Origin: CAWAXW01 sp963786155
Lineage (GTDB): Bacteria; Actinomycetota; CADDZG01; WHSQ01
Direction: 5' to 3'
Length of the DNA stretch: 64,000 bases
Assembly: GCA_963786155.1 (NCBI GenBank)
Contig: CAWAXW010000006.1
Coordinates: forward strand, 1,674,001 to 1,738,000
The notes under the pieces were generated by a model. The model made no database searches and had not been told where the DNA came from. It was given only the letters and a program-made list of their open reading frames with translations. The translations under genes and the position numbers were made by a program. Positions 51,851 through 61,062 of this stretch are shown here, piece after piece; position 1 is the first letter of the stretch, and the number at the start of each line of letters is the position of its first letter.

Positions 51851-52688
51851 TAGTTGGTGGCGGCGCTCCCACGTTCGCCGCGAGGAGCTCGAGGTCGAAC
51901 CCTTCCTTGCGCACGCGAAGGTCGAAGTAGATAACGGCTATGAGAGCGGCTTGGAAGGGCGTTGTCAGCACACCCGTGATGATGTTCGCGATCGTCTGAA
52001 CGATCAGGCTCATGATCGTGCTGTCACCGAGATCGGTGAACAGAAGAAAGGTGAAGCCCGCGCCGATCGCTCCTCCGAGGAGGAGCGCGAGCAGCATCCC
52101 CAGGGCTATGGCGCCGAACACCTTCCACCATCTGTGGCGTACCAACCGGAAGGACCGCCCCAGGGCGCGCCTACCCTTCAGCCCCTCCATGAGCAGGACC
52201 GGAACCGCAACCGACCAGGCCACCCACAGCCAGACTCCCGGCGCGATGAGTGCAGCAAGGGCGATCGTCGGGATGATGGTGTGGAGCATCGTGATCCAGA
52301 CCGTGGACGCGACTCGGCCCCGCATGAAGCGCAGGGAATCGCGCCAGTTCGCCTCGCCTCCGAGATAGGAATCGCTTATCGCCTTGAGGCAGGCGCCGGT
52401 CGCGATCGCGGTCGCGATCACGTTGAGGATGGCGATGGAGATGCTTCCCGCGAGCAACGCCCAGAACTCAGTCGTGTCGAGCGGCTCTCCGGGGGAGGGT
52501 GGCGTCTGCGGATCGAACGAGACGGCATCCGGGAAAGTGGACGCTATGACGAGCGCGCCTAAGAGTTGAACCGGCACGACGACGAACCCGACGATCTTGA
52601 GCAGCGTGCCGGCGTGCTTGAGATAGATCTTGATCGCTACGTCGAGCGATTCGGCGACGCGTAGCGGACGAAGCTCCGGCACCTCCAC
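51699..52688 (-). CDS. Polytopic membrane protein, first gene of the moxR2-like operon
   Basis: From GTG 52688 (VEVPELRPLRVAESLDVAI), a protein with six membrane segments, e.g. LLKIVGFVVVPVQLLGALVI, and RWWKVFGAIALGMLLALLLGG. RKEGFDLELLAAN is the usual final sequence of this membrane domain family (glycerophosphodiester phosphodiesterase membrane-domain-like). As read, the frame continues to 51699 and overlaps DUF4129 by 152 bases, with low-quality sequence. A single shift near 51880 would end it at 51850 just at the DUF4129 start. The true end is uncertain. Confidence 0.68.
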   Translation of the reverse strand: MEVPELRPLRVAESLDVAIKIYLKHAGTLLKIVGFVVVPVQLLGALVIASTFPDAVSFDPQTPPSPGEPLDTTEFWALLAGSISIAILNVIATAIATGACLKAISDSYLGGEANWRDSLRFMRGRVASTVWITMLHTIIPTIALAALIAPGVWLWVAWSVAVPVLLMEGLKGRRALGRSFRLVRHRWWKVFGAIALGMLLALLLGGAIGAGFTFLLFTDLGDSTIMSLIVQTIANIITGVLTTPFQAALIAVIYFDLRVRKEGFDLELLAANVGAPPPTSASSGNIWGRSGGEKTASRGVLSRARTSSAHAPCGLARLAFHSPERANVT

Positions 52689-52803
52689 GCCCGCGACGAT
52701 ACCCGCGCCCCTCCCCCATCCGGGGGAGGCGATAGCTCCCTTCTCGCTCGCAAAACCACCGGCCGGAGCTATATACGCACGGGGCCGCAACCGATGACCC
52801 TTA

Positions 52804-53058
52804 ATGATCATGGAAACGCGGAACGAGCTCCTCAGCGAGGGGCTCAAGCACAGGCTCAAACCGCCGCTCACCCCTGCTCAGGGGTGGCTTCGTACCGTGC
52901 TGTTCCGCTGGGACATCCTCGACGACTACGACCGCAAGACGATGATCGAGCTCGCCTTGAAGGCCCTCAAGCGCGTGTCGGACTCGGTGGAGAACCTCGA
53001 GTACCTGATCGAAGAGGTCGAAGCCCAAACCATCGACATCGACCGAGAGGTCCCCTAG
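52804..53058 (+). CDS. Small helical acidic protein, unknown function
   Basis: An 84-residue soluble protein, ATG 52804 or 52810. It has basic helices at the N-terminus (LKHRLKPPLTPAQGWLR) and a strongly amphipathic, acidic C-terminal helix (SVENLEYLIEEVEAQTIDID). No ribosome site is obvious and the start may be leaderless. It lies 27 bases before the DNA glycosylase gene. No family is recognised. Confidence 0.5.
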   Translation: MIMETRNELLSEGLKHRLKPPLTPAQGWLRTVLFRWDILDDYDRKTMIELALKALKRVSDSVENLEYLIEEVEAQTIDIDREVP

Positions 53059-53085
53059 GAGTCGAGGCCGATATAGCTTGGCGAC

Positions 53086-53993
53086 GTGGACCAAGCACGC
53101 AAGCGCGTCATGCCAACGTCTTGCCCCATTGACCTGCGACTTACGCTCGGTCCCCTCTACCGCGGCTCGGGGGATCCTGACCCTGCGATTCGAGAGAGAC
53201 CGTGTCTGGCGGGCGACTCGTACGCCGGAAGGCCCCGCCACCCAGATGCTCGAGACCTCCCCCGACAAAGTCACCGTGACCGCATGGGGTCCGGGAAGTG
53301 AGTGGGCGATCAACAACGCCGGCGACCTCATCGGATTGAACGACGAAGCCCCGGATATGGCGGCCCCCGACCCCGTCGTCGGCCGCCTGTTGCGGTCGAT
53401 GACGGGCTTGAGGATGTGCCGCACCCAAGCCGTGATGGAGTGTCTCGTCCCCACGATCCTGGAACAGAAGGTGACGGGGGCCGAAGCGGCGCGCTCTTAC
53501 CGGGATTTGGTCAAGGAATTCTCGGACCCCGCTCCGGGACCCGCAGGATTGACGTTGCCACCCGATCCCGCACGGCTCGCGCGGCTTCCCTATTACGAGC
53601 TGCATCGCTTCGGCGTCGAACGCAAACGCGCCGACATCATCCGCGGCGCGTGCAGCGTCGCGCCCAGGCTGGAAGAGGTCGTGTCCATGGACCGGGCCGA
53701 GGGCGAGCGCCGGCTCGGCTCGGTGCCCGGCATCGGGCCCTGGACCATCGGTCACGTCGCACGGACGGCTCTGGGCGATCCGGACGCAGTTGACTCGGTG
53801 ACTTCCACCTCCCACATCTCGTGGCCTACGCGCTCACCGGCGCGCGGCGCTCCACCGACGAGCGCATGCTGGAGCTCCTCGAGCCCTACAAGGGCCAGCA
53901 CGGGGCGCGTGCAACAGATGATCGCCATCGGCGGCGCCGCACCCCGGGCGACGGGCACCGCGGATGCCCTTGCGCGACGTGGCTCGTATCTGA
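53086..53993 (+). pseudogene. DNA-3-methyladenine glycosylase (AlkA-like HhH-GPD), multiply frameshifted
   Basis: Pieces in three frames align into one AlkA-like protein of 301 residues: an N-terminus (PIDLRLTLGPLYRGSGDP), the body (TLRFERDRVWRATRTPEG, ILEQKVTGAEAARSYR), the helix-hairpin-helix LGSVPGIGPWTIGHVARTAL, then GDFHLPHLVAYALTG with the catalytic-region Asp, RVQQMIAIGG and PRMPLRDVARI at the C-terminus. Shifts lie near 53185, 53790, 53905 and 53940. Correcting them gives a length divisible by three. AlkA removes alkylated bases in DNA repair. Four lesions in one gene could be real decay, but the conserved fragments suggest error-prone sequence. Confidence 0.75.
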
Positions 53994-53994
53994 G

Positions 53995-54931
53995 GTGTCG
54001 CGCCGGCCCATCCTCGTCACGGGCTCACATCGTTCGGGCACCACGTGGGCCGGCCGGATGCTGACCATGTCCGGCGAGGCCGCCTACGTCCACGAGCCGT
54101 TCAATCCCAACCGGAGCCCGGGCTGGCTCCCCGAACCTCCTCCTTATTGGTTCATCCACATCACCGACGAGAACGCCGCGACCTACGAGCCCTGGGTCCG
54201 AAGGCTCGTCGAGAGCCGCTATCCCTTGCTGCGGACCTTGGCCCGCGTGCGGAGCGCGCGCGGCGGCTCGCGGAGAATCGGGCGCGAGTGGCCGGCGAGC
54301 GGTGCGGCACGCGCCCGTCGCAAGAGAACGCTGATCAAGGATCCGATGGCGCTGTTCGCGGCGGAATGGCTGACGCGCACGTTCGACATGGACGTGCTGG
54401 TGATGATCCGGCATCCTGCGGCATTCGCGAGCAGCGTCGTGAAGCTCAATTGGGGATTCGACTACGAACAACAATGGAGCGCGCAGCCGACGCTGATGCG
54501 AGACCTACTTGGACCCTTCGCCGGCGACTTCCGCGACTACGTCGGTGAGGTCGACCTTGTGCACGAGGGCATCGTCATGTGGAGGGCCATGCACCATGCG
54601 ATCGCCGGTTACCGAGAGCGTCACCCCGATTGGGTCTTCGTCCGGCACGAGCGATCTCGCCGCCAACCCGATCTCGGGCTTCGCCTCGCTCTACGGCCGC
54701 TTCGACCTCCGATGGGACGACCAGGTCGCCGAACGGGTCGCTCGCTACTCAGCCGCCGGAAACACGAAAGACGTCGCCCGCGCTCGGCGACGAGCCATTA
54801 GGCGCGATAGCCGAGCCGCGACCCGGACGTGGCTAGAGCGGCTGTCCCCCGCTCAGATAGAGCGAATAAGACAAGGAGTGGAAGACGTATCCCGGCTCTT
54901 CTATTCAGACGAGGACTGGAAGCCGCACTGA
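53995..54931 (+). pseudogene. Sulfotransferase-family protein, frameshifted
   Basis: GTG at 53995, two bases after the glycosylase stop, opens with RPILVTGSHRSGTTWAGRML, the 5'-PSB loop of PAPS-dependent sulfotransferases. VLVMIRHPAAFASSVVKLNW is the 3'-phosphate-binding segment. The frame shifts near 54650; removing one C from GAGCGATC joins WVFVRHE to DLAANPISGFASLYG and on to the end, for 311 residues. The family transfers sulfate from PAPS to sugars, lipids or other acceptors. The acceptor is unknown. It overlaps the convergent glycosidase gene by 31 bases. Confidence 0.78.
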
Positions 54932-56347
54932 TCGCTCAATCGGTATTCCGCAAGAGTGCGCGCCAGTAGGGGGCCGAGGCGCGTCGGCCCGGCTAGGTCG
55001 CCGCGCGCGAGGGCATCGAGCATGCCGCCGGTCGAGGCCGGGTCGGTCGAGGCGTCGCACGCGGCCGGCAATCCCATCCTTGCCGCGACCCCGGCCACCG
55101 GATCAAGCGGCAACGGCGTCGGTATGGGGCCGGGGCTGGGCTCGCTCGAGTAGGGCTGCGGCGGCGGCTCGGCGGCATCGACGTCGGGAAGGACCAGAAG
55201 AGAGGAACCGACCGCGCGTTCGTTGCCGTCCGAAGGGCGGTTGAGGATGTCGCCCTGGACGACCATCGTGGTCGAGCCTCCCCCGTCGAGATTGAGAGCC
55301 CAGGTGGCGTCGAGGTACTCGAAGAGCACTCCCAGCTCGTCCAGTGTCATCCCGACCGAGGTCTTGCGTCTCCCGTCCACGGTCACCAACAAAAGGGTCC
55401 CGTCCGCGGTAACGCCGACCGCAGTGCGGGGATTGCGGCCGCAGAACGCAGAACCGGTGCACCCACCTGCGGTGTAGACACCGCGCTCGATGATCGTCGG
55501 GTTACCGCCAATGGTGTCGAGGACGCGCTTCCATCCGAGCGTCCAAGCCAGGTCGACGGTCTCTCCCGCCACGAGGTGCTGGACCAACGAAACGGACTGC
55601 GGCGATCGCGAGGGCGCCGCGAGCACAAGGCCCCCTTCACGTGACAGCTTGCGTCCGTAGCATCCGACCTCGTCGACGACGTGGCTCTGCGTGACACCGG
55701 TCGCAGTCTGGATCCATCGCAGCGGCCCTGTGGGGAAGAGCCGCGTCGCGCATGAGTTGCGCGGGGGCTTGAAGGCGTTGCCCCCCTTCATCGTGAACGC
55801 GGCGAGCCCGTCGGGAGGGAGTGTGTAGCCGTTATAGGGATAGATCGGCCAGCGTTCGGGGCCATCTAGTTGAGCGAGCCACCCATTTACCTCCGTGTGA
55901 CCGAAGAACGTTCGGCGCTCGTTTCGAGCGATCGAAAAGTTGCGTCCCCAGATCAACGGGCTGGTGACCACGTAGCCGTCCTCGATGAAGATGCCGACCG
56001 GCCGGCCGGAATCCTTCTTCCCGGGCAGGATTGTGTAGTCGCCGTTGATCGCCGCGATCGCGTTGTGGCGGTCCGCCATCGACGTGGTCGTCTCGTGCCC
56101 GGGTATCTGCTCGTTCGCCAGAGCGACGTCGAGAGTCAGATCGCTCTGCGGGTTTAGTTCCAATACCCAGATGCGATTCGGCCCGGCCCTATCGAGGATC
56201 TTCTTGAGCACGAGGCCTTCGGACACGGAGACCGTCTTGGTCTTGTAACGAGGCTTCTTCGCCTGGACCCCCGCGTCGAGCGGGACGAGGGTCGCGCTCG
56301 AAAGCAACTAACAACACTGCTATGTGGACTAGGCGCCGCCTTCGCAT
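54901..56347 (-). CDS. Exported phosphodiester glycosidase-family protein (NAGPA domain)
   Basis: As read the frame begins at a TTG at 56307 without a signal peptide. The ATG at 56347 in another frame (MRRRRLVHIAVLL) supplies one if one extra base near 56312 is removed, giving 481 residues. The C-terminal domain carries the NAGPA/phosphodiester glycosidase signature: RTAVGVTADGTLLLVTVDGR, GMTLDELGVLF, ALNLDGGGSTTMV and NERAVGSSLLV. These enzymes cleave GlcNAc-1-phosphodiester bonds; in bacteria they are thought to act on wall polymers or capsule. It follows the DUF3048 gene by 13 bases. Confidence 0.8.
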
Positions 56348-56360
56348 GGTCGCGAAAAGC

Positions 56361-57419
56361 CTACTTCTGCTTCTTGTCCTTCGAAGGCTTGATCGTGATG
56401 GCGCCGTTCACCTCGCCCTTCGGGTCGGGCAGCAGCTCGATCCAGATCGAGCCCGGCGCGAAGACCATCTCCTCCCCCGAGTTCGTCAGGAAGCGCACGG
56501 CCTCCTTCTCGGATCGGCGCGTCCAGCGCCCTTCGATGACTTGCCCGTCCCGGAACAGGATCGCCTTGCCCCCCGCTTTGGGGTCCGCGATCTCGATCGA
56601 GGGGTTACCCACCACGTCGAAGAGCCGGTCCGAGTAGACGACCCGGTGTTGTTCGATCAGGACGTTGTCGACCTCGATCGGAGGACCGTCCTCCATCTTT
56701 AGAGGGCTTCCTCCATCCGAGCGCCGCCACGCGTCCCCCGTCCACTTGTATGTGATCAGGGCTCCTCCACCGAACTGAATGGTGACGGACTTGACCTCGC
56801 GCGTCTCGCCGGTCAGGTCGCCGAAGCGGAACAGGCCTTCCGGCGGAGGCTCGTCGAAACGCTTGCGTGCAAGCTTGCGGATGGCATCGGTGCTCGCATA
56901 CAACGTGTGCTCGGAGCTGATGCCGGGCCTCTCGACCCGCCGCATCGCTTTGCCCGCCGTGTCCTCGTCGAAGTGCACGAGCTTCGCTTTGTCCAGAGCC
57001 TTGCGGACGATGTCGTTGCCCCCCGCGGCCGCCAACACACGAGTTATCGATTGCATGATCGCGGGGTCGATGATGCGCGCGCTCCTCACCGGCCCGGCCT
57101 TCTTGGAATCGGTGCAGTGATAGATGGCCAAGAATCGCGTGATCCCACCTTCGACGAGCTCCTCGTACACGATCTCGGCATCCTGGAGGCCCGACAACGG
57201 ATAAGCGGCGGGGCTGTTCTCGATCTTCACGGCCACGGCGGCCCGCTCGATGTCGACCTTGCCGGGGATCGTGACGCCGGACAAGGGGCACTCCGTGACT
57301 TCTTCCTCGGCCGGCGAGGGCTGGGCCTCGGCGGTCGGCTCCTCGTCGTCCCCTCCGCACGCCCCCGCTGCCGCTAGGGCGGCGCAGAGCAGGAGTGAGA
57401 TGAACCTATTTCTTGGCAT
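56361..57419 (-). CDS. DUF3048 lipoprotein (YerB-like), copy 2
   Basis: A 352-residue protein with a lipoprotein signal (LLLCAALAAAGACGGDD). The DUF3048 pattern is clear: AVAVKIENSPAAYPLSGLQD, VYEELVEGGITRFLAIYHC, GPVRSARIIDPAIM, EIADPKAGGKAILFRDGQ. The family is attached outside the membrane and of unknown function. It overlaps the upstream paralogue by 14 bases; the two are a tandem duplication with roughly half their residues in common. Confidence 0.85.
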   Translation of the reverse strand: MPRNRFISLLLCAALAAAGACGGDDEEPTAEAQPSPAEEEVTECPLSGVTIPGKVDIERAAVAVKIENSPAAYPLSGLQDAEIVYEELVEGGITRFLAIYHCTDSKKAGPVRSARIIDPAIMQSITRVLAAAGGNDIVRKALDKAKLVHFDEDTAGKAMRRVERPGISSEHTLYASTDAIRKLARKRFDEPPPEGLFRFGDLTGETREVKSVTIQFGGGALITYKWTGDAWRRSDGGSPLKMEDGPPIEVDNVLIEQHRVVYSDRLFDVVGNPSIEIADPKAGGKAILFRDGQVIEGRWTRRSEKEAVRFLTNSGEEMVFAPGSIWIELLPDPKGEVNGAITIKPSKDKKQK

Positions 57420-58452
57420 GGCTGAAGGAGCCTTTCACATCGCCCTGCTGGTCCGGTATCAGGTGCACCCAGATCGTGCCCGGCGCGAACACCATCACAT
57501 CGCCCTGCTTCGTCACGAACCTCACCGGGTCGGTTTCGGCTTCGCGTTCCCACCGGCCGGCTATCGCGCGACCGTCTCGGAACAACATGGCGCGGCCGCT
57601 CCCCGTGACGTCGGCGATCTCGATCGAGGGTGTCCCCAGGACGTCGACGACGGTCTCCGACAGGTTCACCTCGTGCTCCTCGACCAACACGTTGTCGACC
57701 CCGATCTGCACCCCCGTGTCGTCCAGGAACTCGACATCGTCCTCGAACCGAAGCCACTGACCGCCTTTCCACGCGTAGCGGATCTGTGAGCCACCGGCGA
57801 AACTCAGGTCGATCGACATCGCCTTCTTAGAGGTTCCTTCCAGGTCTCCAAACTCGAAGATCTCTTCCGGCGGCGCCTCGTCGAACTTCTTCGTGCCGAG
57901 CTTGCGCAGCGCCTTCGTCTTGCCGTACAACGTGTGCTCGAAGGAGATGCCTTCGCGCGTCAATCGCTGCATCGCACTCCCGGCCGTGTTCTCGTCGATC
58001 ACGTAGATCCCTGCCCTGTCCAACTCCTTCTGGACGATGTCGTTGCCTCCAGCAGCGGCGAGGATCTTGGTGATCGGGCCCACGATCGCGGGATCGATGA
58101 AGCGGGCGCTCCTGATGGGTCCTGCGGTTTGGGTATCGGTGCAGTGATAGAAGGCCACGAAGCGCGTGAGCCCTCCTTCGACGAGCTCCTCGTAGACCAG
58201 CTCGGCGTCCTCGAGTCCGGACAGCGGATAGGCGACGGGATTGTTCTCGATCTTCACCGCTACGGCCGGGCGTTCGAGGATGTCTTCGTCGGATTGCTCG
58301 GCGCCGGACAGCGGACAGATGGCGGGGTCGTCGACCACGGCGCCAACGAGGGGGAGGTCCCCAGCGCGACCACCGAGGAGCACGAAAGCACCGCCGGCGA
58401 TCACTACGGCACCGGCCACTCCTCCCGCGATCAAGCGGGCTCTCTTAGACAC
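57406..58452 (-). CDS. DUF3048 protein, membrane-anchored, copy 1
   Basis: A 348-residue protein with an N-terminal membrane anchor (LIAGGVAGAVVIAGGAFVLLG) in place of a lipobox. AVAVKIENNPVAYPLSGLED, VYEELVEGGLTRFVAFYHC, GPIRSARFIDPAIV and EIADVTGSGRAMLFRDG match its neighbour. It heads the operon DUF3048-DUF3048-glycosidase. The 131 bases up to the divergent murJ start (58453-58583) form a shared promoter region with no gene visible. Confidence 0.85.
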   Translation of the reverse strand: MSKRARLIAGGVAGAVVIAGGAFVLLGGRAGDLPLVGAVVDDPAICPLSGAEQSDEDILERPAVAVKIENNPVAYPLSGLEDAELVYEELVEGGLTRFVAFYHCTDTQTAGPIRSARFIDPAIVGPITKILAAAGGNDIVQKELDRAGIYVIDENTAGSAMQRLTREGISFEHTLYGKTKALRKLGTKKFDEAPPEEIFEFGDLEGTSKKAMSIDLSFAGGSQIRYAWKGGQWLRFEDDVEFLDDTGVQIGVDNVLVEEHEVNLSETVVDVLGTPSIEIADVTGSGRAMLFRDGRAIAGRWEREAETDPVRFVTKQGDVMVFAPGTIWVHLIPDQQGDVKGSFSHAKK

Positions 58453-58583
58453 GCGGAACAGTCCTCCAAGATCGAATCTGATCGTTTCAGGGCGCTACCC
58501 AGGCCGCGAAAGCTGGGGGCCCACCGGATTCCGGCACGCTATCACGGGGCTGTGCCTAGGACGCGGACCCGTAGGCTGCGGGA

Positions 58584-60227
58584 ATGTCGGAGCCGGGCAC
58601 GAGTTCACTAGCTCGTTCGACGGCCCTGATGACGCTCGGGACCGTCCTGTCGCGGGTCACCGGCGTGCTCCGCCTGGCCGTTCTGGCCGGGGTCCTCGGC
58701 ATAGCCGAGTCCCGCCTGCCGGACGCCTACAACCTCGCCAACACGGTTCCCAACATCCTCTACGAGCTCCTGCTCGGGGCGGTCGTGGCGTCGCTGTTCG
58801 TGCCTCTGTTCGTGGAGATCCTCGAGAAAGAGGAGCGGGACAAGGCGTGGGAGGTGTTCAGCGCCATCATCAACGTGTCACTCCTGGCAATTACCGCGAT
58901 CGCGGTCGTAGGTGTCCTGCTCAGCCCCTTGATCGCGGAGTTCTATGCAGCGAGGTTGGGCGGCGACGAGGTCGCTGCGCAGGAGCGTGTGTTGACCGTC
59001 TTCCTGCGCCTGTTCATCCCTCAGATCATCTTGTACGGCATGTACTTCATCTTCTCGGGGCTGTTGAACGCGGACAAGACTTTCGTGCTGCCGATGTTCA
59101 CTCCGATCGTCAACAACTTCGTCGCCATCGGTGTTTTCGTCGCTTTCGGAATCCTGTACGGCACGGTGGGTCTCGAGAACATCACCACATCCCAGTTGCT
59201 GCTCCTCGGCATCGGGACAACGGCAAGCGTTGCCCCCGGGGCATTGCTGCTGCTGCCGGCGGTAAGAAAGCTCGGGCACTACCGTCTGACGCTGAAGCTG
59301 GACCATCCCTCGGTCAGGAAGCTCGCACGCCTGTCGGTCTACGCGATCGGCTATGTCGCCGCTAACCAGATCGGCTACATCGTCATCCAGTGGCTCGCCA
59401 ACGAAGACCGCGGGGCCTACACGGCATATCTCGCCGCCTTCACCTTCTTCCTGCTGCCGATCGGTCTCTTCACCTGGTCGCTCACGACCGCTCTCGTTCC
59501 CAGCATGAGCGAAGAAGCGGTCAGGGGGAACGACGAGGGATTCCGCGATCGAGTCGAGACCGGGATCGGGGCGACGATCTTCTTGCTCCTTCCCTGCGCC
59601 GTCGGCTACATAGTGCTGGGTGAACCCATCGCCGACGCGCTGCTCCGGCACGGGATCGTGACGGGGGCCTCGATCGATCTCGTCGTCGGAGTCTTGGACC
59701 TGCTGAGCCTGGGGCTCGTCCAGTTCGGCATCTTCTTGCTCCTCGTCCGTGCGTTCTACGCGCGTCAGGACACGAAGACGCCCTTCTGGGTGAACGCCGT
59801 CGTGATCGCGGTCAACACAGCAATCAACATCCCGATGTTCGCCGCGATCGGGGTGGAAGGTTTGGCCGCCGGTCATGCCGTCGCCTACACGATCGGGTCC
59901 GCGATCCTCCTCGTGTTGCTGGGGCGCTCGATCGGTTGGGTAGGCGGACGCTCCCTGCAAACCCTCTTCCGCTGCGCGATCGCGGCCGGTGCCACCGGCG
60001 CCGTCGCATGGGCGATCCATCGAGGTCTGACAGAGGTGATGGGCGGCGCCGACATCGGAAGGCTCGCTGCCCTATCCGTCGCCGTTGCCGTGGGAGCCGG
60101 CGTGTACCTCTTCATCGCGAGCGCGCTCCGTGTGAAGGAGCTCGACTACGTCCGGGAAGTCCTCGGCCGGCGCTTCGTTCGGGGCGACGCCGAGAACGCA
60201 GCGCATGATGAAAGGAGCGGTCTATGA
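58584..60227 (+). CDS. murJ: Lipid II flippase MurJ
   Basis: A 547-residue polytopic protein of the MATE/MOP superfamily with about 14 hydrophobic segments. TLGTVLSRVTGVLRLAVLA at the N-terminus, NTVPNILYELLLGAVVASLFVP and FTWSLTTALVPSMSEE are MurJ hallmarks. It moves lipid-linked peptidoglycan precursor across the membrane. It is divergent from DUF3048/glycosidase genes, all likely envelope functions, and overlaps the next gene by four bases. Confidence 0.93.
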   Translation: MSEPGTSSLARSTALMTLGTVLSRVTGVLRLAVLAGVLGIAESRLPDAYNLANTVPNILYELLLGAVVASLFVPLFVEILEKEERDKAWEVFSAIINVSLLAITAIAVVGVLLSPLIAEFYAARLGGDEVAAQERVLTVFLRLFIPQIILYGMYFIFSGLLNADKTFVLPMFTPIVNNFVAIGVFVAFGILYGTVGLENITTSQLLLLGIGTTASVAPGALLLLPAVRKLGHYRLTLKLDHPSVRKLARLSVYAIGYVAANQIGYIVIQWLANEDRGAYTAYLAAFTFFLLPIGLFTWSLTTALVPSMSEEAVRGNDEGFRDRVETGIGATIFLLLPCAVGYIVLGEPIADALLRHGIVTGASIDLVVGVLDLLSLGLVQFGIFLLLVRAFYARQDTKTPFWVNAVVIAVNTAINIPMFAAIGVEGLAAGHAVAYTIGSAILLVLLGRSIGWVGGRSLQTLFRCAIAAGATGAVAWAIHRGLTEVMGGADIGRLAALSVAVAVGAGVYLFIASALRVKELDYVREVLGRRFVRGDAENAAHDERSGL

Positions 60228-60478
60228 GCGAACGCGCCTGGCTCGACCAACTGGCAACCTCCCTCGCCGAGCGACGAGGTGAGGAACCCTCCAAACTCAC
60301 CAACGAAAAGATTGGAGCCTTGCTCGACGTGGCCCGAGACGTTGCCCACGGAACCGAGCGAAAGAACGCCCCGCTCGCGACGTTCCTCCTAGGGGTCCAC
60401 GTCGGCCGCAAGCCGGGAGACGGCGCTCTCGACGAGGCAGCGGCTATCGCCCGCGATCTCCTTCCAGAGGAAGAGTGA
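60224..60478 (+). CDS. DUF6457 family small protein
   Basis: An 84-residue soluble protein with the family pattern WLDQLATSLAER, LLDVARDVAHGTERKNAPLATFLLG and a C-terminal AAAIARDL. It is often found next to mobA or molybdoenzyme genes in actinobacteria; here its end overlaps the end of mobA by 35 bases on the opposite strand. The function is unknown, and a link to molybdenum metabolism is inferred from position. Confidence 0.7.
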   Translation: MSERAWLDQLATSLAERRGEEPSKLTNEKIGALLDVARDVAHGTERKNAPLATFLLGVHVGRKPGDGALDEAAAIARDLLPEEE

Positions 60479-61040
60479 TCCCAAGGGTCTCCAGATCCGC
60501 CTGTCGATTCACGTTGACACTCCATCGTGGGTCAAAACCCTCGGCGCTCCATTCGTCGACATCGACATAGCGAGTGTCGAGATCGTCAAGAGCTTTGTGA
60601 ACCGCTACAACTCCCCGCTCGATCGACTTCCTCAACACCTCCGCCGCGCCCCTTGCGTAAACGGCATGCAGGGGTTCGGGACCTCGTTCGCTACAAGGAA
60701 CGACGGCCTGCTCGTCCGTGCATACGCGGGCCAGTAAGGAGAGGAGTCCGGGGTTGACGTAAGGCATGTCGGCGGCAACGACCGCAACCTGTGGGTTCGG
60801 CGATGCATCAAGACCCGCGATGATCCCGCCCAACGGGCCCACACCCGGGGGATCGTCTCGGAGCATGGGCCACCCTGAAAGCTCTCGACTCCCGGAGGCG
60901 AGGTAAACGGGGTCTGACATCTCGCCCAAGAGCCGAGCTGCGCGAGCGAACAACTCCTCGCCCTCGAAGACCACGAGGGCCTTGTCCCGGCCCATCCGCT
61001 CGCTGCGCCCTCCGCACAGCACCACACCGGTCACGTTCAC
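60444..61040 (-). CDS. mobA: Molybdenum cofactor guanylyltransferase MobA
   Basis: A 198-residue nucleotidyltransferase. VVLCGGRSERMGRDKALV at the start is the GTP-binding LxGGxSxRMGxDK motif; AADMPYVNPGLLSLL holds the metal-binding Asp. It attaches GMP to molybdopterin to make the cofactor used by the DMSO-reductase family. It is divergent from, and 22 bases away from, the YdeP-type oxidoreductase, a likely client of the cofactor. Confidence 0.9.
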   Translation of the reverse strand: MNVTGVVLCGGRSERMGRDKALVVFEGEELFARAARLLGEMSDPVYLASGSRELSGWPMLRDDPPGVGPLGGIIAGLDASPNPQVAVVAADMPYVNPGLLSLLARVCTDEQAVVPCSERGPEPLHAVYARGAAEVLRKSIERGVVAVHKALDDLDTRYVDVDEWSAEGFDPRWSVNVNRQADLETLGITLPLEGDRGR

Positions 61041-61062
61041 CCCACGAAGCTACAGTTGCCGG

